Source of the DNA: an uncultured Clostridia bacterium
GTDB lineage: Bacteria > Bacillota_I > Bacilli_A > RFN20 > CAG-288
Direction of reading: 5' to 3'
DNA length: 5,024 bases
NCBI GenBank assembly: GCA_900313465.1
Contig: OMRU01000073.1
Location: 1-5,024, forward strand
Part shown: positions 1 to 5,024 of the stretch, piece after piece
Numbering within the stretch: the first letter of the stretch is position 1
Layout: the number at the start of each line of letters is the position of its first letter
Translations under genes and position numbers: made by a program
Notes under the pieces: generated by a model
What the model saw: only the letters and a program-made list of their open reading frames with translations
Told to the model about the DNA's origin: nothing
Databases searched by the model: none

Positions 1-1466
1 TTTCCTTCATTGACAAAAGTAGACTGATGGAGACGGTTATAGGAATTCTCTTCTAAATCGACGATGGCTTTGATAACACTGTTTTCCTCAGGGAAGATCA
101 TCTCGTTAAGAAGTCGACCGTTATTGGCAATCATGCAATGTCCTGAGAAGACTAAATCCTGACTGGATTCATTCATGTTAGAAGAAGCGTATAGATAGGT
201 GCAATAGCCTTCACCAGAAGCCAAAGTAACCATCTTTCTTCTATATTCCTTCTTGCCGATAATTTCATTTGATGCGCTTGGATTGACGATGATATTGGCT
301 CCGGCAAGAATGGCATCTCTTGAAGGTTTGTTAACCACCCACATGTCTTCACAAATTTCTGTTGAGATGATGGCGTTTGTCTCATGGTCGACAAATAAAA
401 GATTGCAGCCAAATGGGCAAATAAAACTAGAAGTTTCTAACGTTTCAGAAAAGATGTCTTTTCCGGAAGCAAACCATCTCGATTCATAGAATTCACCATA
501 GGTAGGCATATGAATCTTTGGAACAATACCAAGAATGCGACCATTTGAAAGATAAGCGGCAACATTGTAGAGCTTGTTTTTAAAACGGATTGGTAAACCG
601 ACAACTACAGTGTTATTCAATCCTAAAGTAGCTTCAGCAATTCTAGATAATTCTTTTTCTGCTTCATCAAGCAAGGCTTCCTGGAAGAATAGATCCTGGC
701 AGGTATAACCAGTAAGGCAGAGTTCAGGAAAAACAAGCAAGGATAAATCTTGATTCTTCTTGATCATCTCAATGATGCTAGAAGCGTTATATTTTGGATC
801 TCCAATCTTTAAAGATGGAATAAGACAACCGACTTCCAAATACGTGTTTTTCATTCTGACTCTTTTCCTTTCTAACCAAGGTAAGATTTCTTGAGGAACA
901 AATGGTTTTACTTCTGCTAATTTGTTTTCTTCTAGCAAGGCTCTGATCTTGCTTGAAGAGATGTTTTGATATAGCTTTGGTGTATCGATAAAGAGGAACT
1001 GCTCTTTTCTCTTTTTCAGATAATCGCTTTGATTGATGATAGAAGCGATATCATCATGATTTCTTTTCATCACAATGATACCAAATTCCTTTAATATTTC
1101 ATCGATATATAGCCATTTACTTTCTAAGCCTTCTAACCAATCACTGCCCATAAGAAGTTTTAAATCATAACCTTCTTCTTTTAGCTTTCTCAGTGTGAAG
1201 TAAGTGCGAGATTGTTCTTTTTGGTTGATCTCAATATCTGAGACAATCATCCAGGGGTAGTGTTTTGCCGTGGCTTTTAACATATCAAATCTCTCTTTTT
1301 CAGTGTAGGAAAAAGATTTTCCTTCCGTATGGAGGATGTACTTTGACTTGCTGGGAACAAAGATGACATACTCATAACCAAGAGACTTTCTCACTTCATC
1401 GACAAGATGAATGTGAGCTAAAGTCAAAGGATTAAAAGCGCCACCGAAAAAGAGAGCTTTTTTCAT
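1..1466 (-). CDS. NadD-NadE fusion: nicotinate-nucleotide adenylyltransferase joined to glutamine-dependent NAD+ synthetase (3' end beyond window)
   Basis: This is a predicted bifunctional cytoplasmic enzyme for the last two steps of NAD synthesis: NaMN plus ATP to NaAD, then NaAD plus glutamine and ATP to NAD. I translated the strand codon by codon from the ATG at 1466. The frame stays open for 488 codons to the window edge, with no stop between the two domains. Residues 1-200 are NadD: nucleotide-binding motif GGAFNPLTLAH at 8-18, MGSDW at 106-110, and the C-terminal ISSSKIR at 169-175. From residue 205 (MKNTYLEVG) the protein is a NadE nitrilase-type glutaminase. Its catalytic triad is E248 (FPEL), K317 (VPKIH) and C372 (TEICEDMW). 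Their spacing equals that of E52/K121/C176 in the long Mycobacterium tuberculosis NadE. The ammonia-using synthetase domain should lie beyond position 1. There is no clear ribosome binding site; the ATG abuts the pncB stop, so translational coupling is likely. Domain identity is very secure; whether the product is processed or re-initiated is unknown. Confidence 0.93.
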   Translation of the reverse strand, partial: MKKALFFGGAFNPLTLAHIHLVDEVRKSLGYEYVIFVPSKSKYILHTEGKSFSYTEKERFDMLKATAKHYPWMIVSDIEINQKEQSRTYFTLRKLKEEGYDLKLLMGSDWLEGLESKWLYIDEILKEFGIIVMKRNHDDIASIINQSDYLKKRKEQFLFIDTPKLYQNISSSKIRALLEENKLAEVKPFVPQEILPWLERKRVRMKNTYLEVGCLIPSLKIGDPKYNASSIIEMIKKNQDLSLLVFPELCLTGYTCQDLFFQEALLDEAEKELSRIAEATLGLNNTVVVGLPIRFKNKLYNVAAYLSNGRILGIVPKIHMPTYGEFYESRWFASGKDIFSETLETSSFICPFGCNLLFVDHETNAIISTEICEDMWVVNKPSRDAILAGANIIVNPSASNEIIGKKEYRRKMVTLASGEGYCTYLYASSNMNESSQDLVFSGHCMIANNGRLLNEMIFPEENSVIKAIVDLEENSYNRLHQSTFVNEG

Positions 1467-2981
1467 TTAGATGGTTCCGCCGTGAAGCTTGGCGTATAAG
1501 TCTTCACGTAAATTGTAGACCGCTTCGGTCAAATCGACATAATGCTTATGGGGAAGTTCAGGTCTGAGTTCGGATTCCCAGACTTTGTTTTCTAACTGGT
1601 CTTTGACAAAGGCCTTCTTTTCGGCGATGGAAGGAAGCGTAGCGACAAGTTCACCATTGACGATATAAGGAACTAAGATCTTTTCAACCTTGAATGGAAC
1701 AATGGTTCTTCTGCGGTGGAAGTCTTCGGTATCGAAATTGATGATCTTCAAAGGCTGCCCTTCTTTGATTTCCTCACCATCAAGAGCGATGATATCACAC
1801 TGTCCCTTACCTTCTTCATCATAGACTCGATACGCCATGAGCTTACCAGGGATGATCGCCTTGATGGCAGAATCGGAACATTTCATCTTTGGCGTATAGG
1901 TGCCATCGGCATTCTTGACCGCGACAAGCTTATAGACACCACCAAAGACTGGGTCGGTGGCAGAGGTAATCAGGTTTTCACCGACACCATAGCTATCAAA
2001 CTTGGCGCCTTCATAGATTTCCATATCGGCCATCTTCTTTTCATCCAAAGAGTTAGAAGCGACAAGTTTGATATAGGACTTGCCAGCTTTGTCTAAGGCT
2101 TTTCTTAGTCTCTTATAGGTTCTGGCTAAGTCACCAGAGTCGACACGAGCAGACTTGACTCTCTTATTTGGATCATCAGGATATTTCTCGATGAGATAGT
2201 CATCAAGCTTGATGAGGTTTGGAAGACCGGATTCAAAAACATTATAGGTATCCAAAAGCAAAGAGACATTGTTTGGATAAGTATCCGCAAAAGCCTTGAA
2301 GGCATCATATTCGGTTGGGAAGAATTCAATAAAGGAATGAGCGACGGTGCCAACAGCTTTGACATCGCTGCCATATTTCATTTCGGCAAGACAGTTAGCA
2401 GTACCGATACAACCGCCAAGAATGGCCGCATAGGCACCCTCATTACCAGCGGATTCACCCTGAGCACGTCTGGTACCAAATTCCATGACGTTTCTTGGGG
2501 TGTGGGTGGCAAGACCAGAGATTCTAGTAGCCTTAGTAGCGATAAGAGAGTGGAAGTTCATGGTCTGAAGAAGGTAGGTTTCAATCAAGATGGCACCGAC
2601 CATGTCGCATTCGATACGAACCATAGGAACCTGTGGATAGCAGACACTGCCTTCTTTTAAGGCATACATGTCACCTTTCCAGTGATAGTTTCTCAAATAG
2701 GTGAGGAATTCCTCACTCATACCTTTGGTTCTGAGATAGACGATATCTCTTTCGGTAAAATGATATTCAAGCAAGAACTTGGTCAAGGCTCTCTGACCAG
2801 CAGAGATGGAATAACCTTTGTTATCTGGGTTTTCTCTGAAGAACATGTCAAAGACCATGATGGTATCCTTAAAGCCATGTAAAAACAGAGAATTCGCCAT
2901 TGAGAATTCATAGAAATCAGTTACCATTGCAGGGTTGTCGTAATCTTCGTCGGCAATGTATGGTTCAACGTTAATAGCCAT
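1467..2981 (-). CDS. pncB: nicotinate phosphoribosyltransferase
   Basis: This cytoplasmic enzyme joins nicotinate to PRPP to give nicotinate mononucleotide, with ATP hydrolysis driving the reaction; it is the entry step of the Preiss-Handler pathway. The 504-residue protein has normal length for the bacterial family. Visible signatures are TDFYEFSMAN at 21-30, the EFGTRRAQG motif at 167-175, TVAHSFIEFFP at 212-222 with the probable phosphorylated histidine at H215, RVDSGDL at 279-285 (phosphate/PRPP-binding region), VASNSLDE at 307-314 and YGVGENLITS at 331-340. The start ATG is supported by AAGGAG 8 nt upstream. The gene is first in an operon with the NadD-NadE fusion, whose ATG follows this stop codon with no gap, so the product NaMN passes to the next encoded enzyme. 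A promoter and a palindrome lie in the short leader. The nicotinate enzyme is preferred over the related nicotinamide enzyme (NAMPT) because of its motifs and its NadD/NadE partner. Confidence 0.96.
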   Translation of the reverse strand: MAINVEPYIADEDYDNPAMVTDFYEFSMANSLFLHGFKDTIMVFDMFFRENPDNKGYSISAGQRALTKFLLEYHFTERDIVYLRTKGMSEEFLTYLRNYHWKGDMYALKEGSVCYPQVPMVRIECDMVGAILIETYLLQTMNFHSLIATKATRISGLATHTPRNVMEFGTRRAQGESAGNEGAYAAILGGCIGTANCLAEMKYGSDVKAVGTVAHSFIEFFPTEYDAFKAFADTYPNNVSLLLDTYNVFESGLPNLIKLDDYLIEKYPDDPNKRVKSARVDSGDLARTYKRLRKALDKAGKSYIKLVASNSLDEKKMADMEIYEGAKFDSYGVGENLITSATDPVFGGVYKLVAVKNADGTYTPKMKCSDSAIKAIIPGKLMAYRVYDEEGKGQCDIIALDGEEIKEGQPLKIINFDTEDFHRRRTIVPFKVEKILVPYIVNGELVATLPSIAEKKAFVKDQLENKVWESELRPELPHKHYVDLTEAVYNLREDLYAKLHGGTI

Positions 2982-2989
2982 AGTGTAAT

Positions 2990-2995
2990 CTCCTT
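2990..2995 (-). promoter_or_regulatory. ribosome binding site of pncB
   Basis: AAGGAG on the minus strand, with an 8-nt spacer to the ATG at 2981. It fixes the pncB start. It lies only one base downstream of a 14-bp palindrome, so anything bound or folded there could affect initiation. Confidence 0.88.
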
Positions 2996-2996
2996 G

Positions 2997-3010
2997 GAAA
3001 CAATTGTTTC
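2997..3010. promoter_or_regulatory. 14-bp perfect palindrome in the pncB leader, candidate operator
   Basis: GAAACAATTGTTTC reads identically on both strands. It lies between the predicted pncB transcription start (about 3025) and the ribosome binding site, centred near +22. Its size and position suit a dimeric repressor of the NAD salvage operon. Known Firmicutes regulators of such operons include NiaR and NrtR, but neither gene is in the window and I cannot assign the site to either. As an RNA hairpin it would be weak (5-bp stem, AATT loop). Confidence 0.5.
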
Positions 3011-3031
3011 ATGCTATATTTTAGCCTCTCC

Positions 3032-3060
3032 ATTATAGAGGGAAATGACCTCTACTGCAA
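3032..3060 (-). promoter_or_regulatory. sigma-A-type promoter of the pncB-nadDE operon
   Basis: On the minus strand the -35 box TTGCAG (3055-3060) is followed after exactly 17 bp by a perfect -10 box TATAAT (3032-3037). Transcription would start near 3025, giving a leader of about 43 nt before pncB. The terminator of degV lies upstream, so this operon should be transcribed independently. Confidence 0.78.
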
Positions 3061-3074
3061 ATAAAGTTGCTCAA

Positions 3075-3094
3075 TCATGATATTCATATCATGA
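3075..3094. promoter_or_regulatory. 20-bp palindrome upstream of the pncB promoter
   Basis: Two perfect 9-bp arms, TCATGATAT and ATATCATGA, flank a 2-nt centre (TC). The element ends 15 bp upstream of the -35 box of the pncB promoter, a typical place for an activator or auxiliary operator. No T-run follows on either strand, so it is not a standard terminator. A further ATATCAT half-site lies at 3111-3117. The cognate regulator is unknown. Confidence 0.45.
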
Positions 3095-3118
3095 AATAGA
3101 CAGACGTAGAATATCATT

Positions 3119-3156
3119 TCAAAGGAAAACCAGGTCATAAAAAACTATGACCTGGT
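3119..3156 (-). terminator. intrinsic terminator of degV
   Basis: Perfect 10-bp arms at 3129-3138 (ACCAGGTCAT) and 3147-3156 (ATGACCTGGT) enclose an 8-nt loop. On the minus strand the stem is followed by TTTTCCTTT, an interrupted U tract. It starts 21 bases beyond the degV stop. On the plus strand the stem is followed by A residues, so it works only for minus-strand transcripts. Confidence 0.85.
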
Positions 3157-3176
3157 AAAAAAGGGTTAACAGAAAA

Positions 3177-4052
3177 CTAGTTTCTAGGTTTCTTTAAGAT
3201 GTAGGAAATACCAAATGTTTCACATCCGGTATGACAGACAATAATGGCACTGGCGGTGGTGGAATATATAATCTTATCGCCAATCAGAGGCTGAAGTTCC
3301 TTAAGGGATTTTTTAATCTGCTCTTCTGATTCAATCTGAGCCAGAAAGACCGGGTAATTGAGATCGATATTGTTGTTTTTTAAATCCTCTTTGAATTCTT
3401 CAAGAAGTCTTTTGACCCCTTTGGTGATGTCTTTTCCTCTCGTCAGGGCTTTGACTTCCATTTTCCCATCCTTATGATGAATGATAGGATGAATGTGGAA
3501 TGTGTTGGCAAAAAGATAGGCAAGACCAGAACATCTTCCACCTTTATATAGCCAGGTCATGTTATCGACGACAAAATCCATGATGACTCTCTTTGCTCTG
3601 TCTTCATGGTTAGCGATGATTTCCTCAACGGAAAGATTCTTCTTGAAATCTTCCATGATGGCGATGGCTTCAAGACCTTGACCCGTTACTAAGGATAAGG
3701 AATCAAGGATGGTGATTTTATCCTGTAGTCCCATCTGGATAACGGCCATATTCATATAGGAAAATTCACTAGACGTCTTTGAAGAAATCGGTAAAACAAA
3801 AAGATGATCGTGTCCTTCTAGCTCTCTTTTCATGACTTCCATCAAGTCACCGATAGATTGGGTAGAAGTCTTAGGAATGGTGTTTGTCTTTCTAGCGATA
3901 GACAATACCTCTTCGACGCTGATTTCTTTGCGGTCGATATATTCTTTATTATCCAAATGGATGATCAGATTGGTCATGCCATAATCATAATTCTTATCAA
4001 TTTCTTCTGGAATGGAACAACTTGAGTCGACTAATAAACGATAGTTTGCCAT
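3177..4052 (-). CDS. DegV family protein (fatty-acid-binding, FakB-like)
   Basis: DegV-family proteins bind a long-chain fatty acid; the characterised FakB members present it to the kinase FakA for phosphorylation and use in phospholipid synthesis. The 291-residue length is typical. Family features are the N-terminal DSSCSIP at 9-15, KTSTQS at 61-66 (the usual phosphate-side KTSQPS-like loop), LPISSKTSSEFS at 87-98 in place of the common SSxLSGTYQ segment, ILDS at 115-118, LYKGGR at 168-173 and HTGCETFGI at 274-282 where HTGPG-type motifs are usual. There is no signal peptide or membrane segment. The start at 4052 is chosen because AAGGAG lies 6 nt upstream and the family begins here; an in-frame ATG at 4097 would add 15 unrelated residues and place the operator inside the gene. 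It is divergent from a TetR-type regulator gene with a shared operator-like palindrome, so repression by that regulator is likely. It has its own terminator. The lipid ligand and physiological role cannot be read from sequence. Confidence 0.9.
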   Translation of the reverse strand: MANYRLLVDSSCSIPEEIDKNYDYGMTNLIIHLDNKEYIDRKEISVEEVLSIARKTNTIPKTSTQSIGDLMEVMKRELEGHDHLFVLPISSKTSSEFSYMNMAVIQMGLQDKITILDSLSLVTGQGLEAIAIMEDFKKNLSVEEIIANHEDRAKRVIMDFVVDNMTWLYKGGRCSGLAYLFANTFHIHPIIHHKDGKMEVKALTRGKDITKGVKRLLEEFKEDLKNNNIDLNYPVFLAQIESEEQIKKSLKELQPLIGDKIIYSTTASAIIVCHTGCETFGISYILKKPRN

Positions 4053-4074
4053 AGAGGTCTCCTTAAGATATAAT
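4046..4074 (+). promoter_or_regulatory. candidate tetR promoter, distal
   Basis: TTGCCA (4046-4051), a 17-bp spacer, then a perfect TATAAT (4069-4074). Transcription would start near 4081, inside the 20-bp palindrome, so a bound repressor would block it. The -35 box overlaps the degV start codon. It is the best consensus match on this strand, but a second candidate lies closer to the gene. Confidence 0.5.
4059..4064 (-). promoter_or_regulatory. ribosome binding site deciding the degV start
   Basis: AAGGAG on the minus strand, 6 nt before the ATG at 4052. No comparable site precedes the longer in-frame start at 4097, so the shorter protein beginning MANYRLL is favoured. Confidence 0.85.
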
Positions 4075-4094
4075 GGGGTGGTGACAACTGTCAC
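4067..4094 (-). promoter_or_regulatory. candidate degV promoter overlapping the palindrome
   Basis: On the minus strand GTGACA (4089-4094) and TATATC (4067-4072) are spaced by 16 bp. The -35 box lies within the right arm of the palindrome, fitting repression. The weakness is that transcription would begin at or inside the ribosome binding site, so the real start may lie further upstream. Confidence 0.3.
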
Positions 4095-4097
4095 CAC
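4078..4097. promoter_or_regulatory. 20-bp palindrome, probable TetR-family operator
   Basis: Perfect 9-bp arms GTGGTGACA (4078-4086) and TGTCACCAC (4089-4097) flank a 2-nt centre. It lies in the 108-bp gap between divergent degV and tetR and overlaps or adjoins every promoter candidate there. Size and placement are typical of the self-regulating operator of a TetR-type repressor next to its gene. Its GC-rich arms stand out from the AT-rich spacer. Confidence 0.72.
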
Positions 4098-4110
4098 ATC
4101 AAAATATCAT
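4081..4110 (+). promoter_or_regulatory. candidate tetR promoter, proximal
   Basis: GTGACA (4081-4086) and TATCAT (4105-4110) are each one base from consensus, with an 18-bp spacer. The -35 box lies within the palindrome, so repressor binding would exclude polymerase. It is an alternative to the distal candidate that starts at 4046. Confidence 0.4.
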
Positions 4111-4144
4111 GTTTTCCACTAAAAACCTAAGGGTCATGGCAAAC

Positions 4145-4150
4145 GAGGAG
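4145..4150 (+). promoter_or_regulatory. ribosome binding site of the tetR gene
   Basis: GAGGAG ends 10 nt before the ATG at 4161. It is slightly distant but clear, and supports that start. Confidence 0.7.
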
Positions 4151-4160
4151 AAAGTGTCAT

Positions 4161-4709
4161 ATGCCAAAGAAAATTTATCAAAATCACAACGACGAATTAA
4201 AAGAAATTACGCTCCATTCTATTGAGACGGCTCTGGCTTTGTTGATGAAAGAAAAGGACTTAGAAGAGATCTCCATTACCGACATCTGTCGTAAGGCAGG
4301 AGTCAGTCGAAACGCCTTTTATTCCCACTTCAAAAGCAAGAACGATATCTTTGATCATATCCTATTAGAAATCAACAAAGAGGTCGTTAAGGATAACGAC
4401 ATCATGTTTGATATCAAGAATCTGAATCTGGATTTCTATGAAAGACTATTTAGTGCTTTAGAAGACAAGATGGATATGTTAAAGATCTATGTCAACGCCG
4501 GGTTTCAGTATCGTCCGATCATGCAGGCGTATTATTCCTTGCGTCTAAAGCAGGTGGAAAGAGAAGAAAGAAGAAAAAGAATGTGCTGGTTATCCGGCAT
4601 TGAAGTGTTGATCATGGATTGGGTCAACGATAGAAAAAGAGATTCCGTGAAAGAAATCTCTTTGTTCGCTTATCAAAAACTTACCCCGATTCTAAAGAAG
4701 AATTTCTAA
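4161..4709 (+). CDS. TetR/AcrR family transcriptional regulator
   Basis: This is a 182-residue DNA-binding repressor, a usual length for the family. Residues 10-70 form the N-terminal helical DNA-binding domain. The helix-turn-helix covers about 37-57 (ISITDICRKAGVSR then NAFYSHF), which is the classic TetR pattern with the YxHF recognition-helix end, followed by KSKNDIFDHIL. The C-terminal part (about 80-182) is a poorly conserved helical ligand and dimer domain; residues 130-141 are very rich in Arg and Glu (QVEREERRKRM). The gene is divergent from degV across a 20-bp palindrome, so autoregulation and control of degV are the simplest inferences. The ligand is not predictable, although the DegV neighbour makes an acyl or lipid signal worth considering. 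The last 18 bp overlap the end of the convergent ZIP transporter gene, leaving no room for a terminator between them. Confidence 0.92.
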   Translation: MPKKIYQNHNDELKEITLHSIETALALLMKEKDLEEISITDICRKAGVSRNAFYSHFKSKNDIFDHILLEINKEVVKDNDIMFDIKNLNLDFYERLFSALEDKMDMLKIYVNAGFQYRPIMQAYYSLRLKQVEREERRKRMCWLSGIEVLIMDWVNDRKRDSVKEISLFAYQKLTPILKKNF

Positions 4710-5024
4710 GGCCATCATGACAACAAAACCCAGCATGAAAGACCATAGGCCATAATGCTCATAGCCACCTTTTCTCGATTCTGGTAACAGTTCATCCAAG
4801 GTGACATAGATCATGGCGCCAGCGGATATGGCAAGAAGCCAAGGGGTGATAAAGGCAAGCTGGGCTAAGAATAAACCAATTAGACCAAACAAAGGTTCAA
4901 CAAAACCAGAAGCGGCACCAAAAAGGAAACTCTTATGCTTGCTTAGACCATCCGAGAACATCGGGATAGAAACAGCCGCACCTTCAGGAACATTCTGAAT
5001 GGCAATACCAATCGCAAGAGATAA
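4692..5024 (-). CDS. ZIP family metal transporter, C-terminal part (5' end beyond window)
   Basis: This is an integral membrane transporter for divalent metals (zinc or iron likely), here only its last 110 residues. The frame is open to the right edge, so the ATG at 4961 is internal and not the start. The first visible residues form the TM4 metal-binding helix, LSLAIGIAIQNVPEGAAV, with QNVPEG at window residues 10-15. The next helix carries GAASGFVEP at 36-44, the TM5 signature with its conserved Glu. Then come hydrophobic segments at about 45-58, 60-75 and 92-110, with DELLPE at 77-82 between the last two. The protein ends in a hydrophobic helix (MALEILL), as expected for this family, which has its C terminus at the end of TM8. 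The usual TM4 His is Gln here, as I recall for GufA-like members. The gene converges on tetR with an 18-bp overlap of the coding ends. Its promoter and partner genes are outside the window; metal specificity cannot be told. Confidence 0.87.
   Translation of the reverse strand, partial: LSLAIGIAIQNVPEGAAVSIPMFSDGLSKHKSFLFGAASGFVEPLFGLIGLFLAQLAFITPWLLAISAGAMIYVTLDELLPESRKGGYEHYGLWSFMLGFVVMMALEILL

Noticed and set aside
173..489. Short open frames on both strands at 173-412 and 253-489.
   Set aside because: They overlap the conserved NadE glutaminase domain in other frames and lack family signatures.
854..1466. Treating nadD (1466 to about 855) and nadE (from 854) as two separate genes.
   Set aside because: Codon-by-codon translation shows both start codons in the same frame (612 nt apart, 204 codons) with no stop between them, so a single fused gene is what the sequence shows.
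1716..2660. Plus-strand open frames of 126 and 107 codons (1716-2096 and 2337-2660) antisense to pncB.
   Set aside because: They lie wholly inside the strongly conserved pncB gene, have no recognisable product and are explained as shadow frames.
3075..3094. The 20-bp palindrome as a second terminator.
   Set aside because: It has a 2-nt loop, AT-rich arms and no T-run on either side, so it does not fit an intrinsic terminator.
2982..3128. NAD+ or other riboswitch in the pncB leader.
   Set aside because: The predicted leader is only about 43 nt, and I see no conserved riboswitch core or pairing beyond the simple palindrome. The longer upstream part is outside the predicted transcript.
4053..4097. 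Longer degV start at 4097, adding MVTVVTTPLYLKETS.
   Set aside because: These residues are translated from the palindrome and ribosome binding site region and do not resemble the family N terminus. AAGGAG correctly precedes the ATG at 4052.
4813..4998. Plus-strand 61-codon frame opposite the ZIP transporter gene.
   Set aside because: It is antisense to clear TM4 and TM5 ZIP motifs, with no family resemblance of its own.

Overview
The window looks like chromosomal DNA from a low-GC Gram-positive bacterium (Firmicutes/Bacillota, plausibly an Erysipelotrichia-like gut lineage). The support is AT-rich intergenic DNA, strong AAGGAG-type ribosome binding sites, sigma-A-like promoters, a U-tailed intrinsic terminator and a DegV-family protein. 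The lineage is inferred from style, not from a marker gene. TGG encodes Trp and the standard code reads cleanly.

Positions 1-2981 (minus strand) hold a two-gene NAD salvage operon. pncB (nicotinate phosphoribosyltransferase) is read first. Its TAA stop directly abuts the ATG of the next gene. That gene is one uninterrupted frame joining a complete NadD (nicotinate-nucleotide adenylyltransferase) to the glutaminase half of a glutamine-dependent NAD synthetase (NadE), and it runs off the left edge. Together the two genes encode the whole Preiss-Handler route: nicotinate to NaMN to NaAD to NAD. The NadD-NadE fusion is the most notable item here.

Positions 2982-3176 are the control region of that operon plus the terminator of the next gene. 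It contains a good promoter (TTGCAG, 17 bp, TATAAT), a perfect 14-bp palindrome against the pncB ribosome binding site, and a 20-bp palindrome just upstream of the -35 box.

Positions 3177-4709 hold a divergent pair: a DegV-family lipid-binding protein (minus) and a TetR/AcrR-family regulator (plus). A 20-bp operator-like palindrome sits between them, overlapping or adjoining all the candidate promoters. The simplest reading is a TetR repressor controlling itself and degV.

Positions 4692-5024 (minus) hold the C-terminal part of a ZIP-family metal transporter, which overlaps the 3' end of the tetR gene tail to tail by 18 bp. No RNA genes, mobile elements or CRISPR arrays were seen, and no gene-free stretch exceeds 300 bases.
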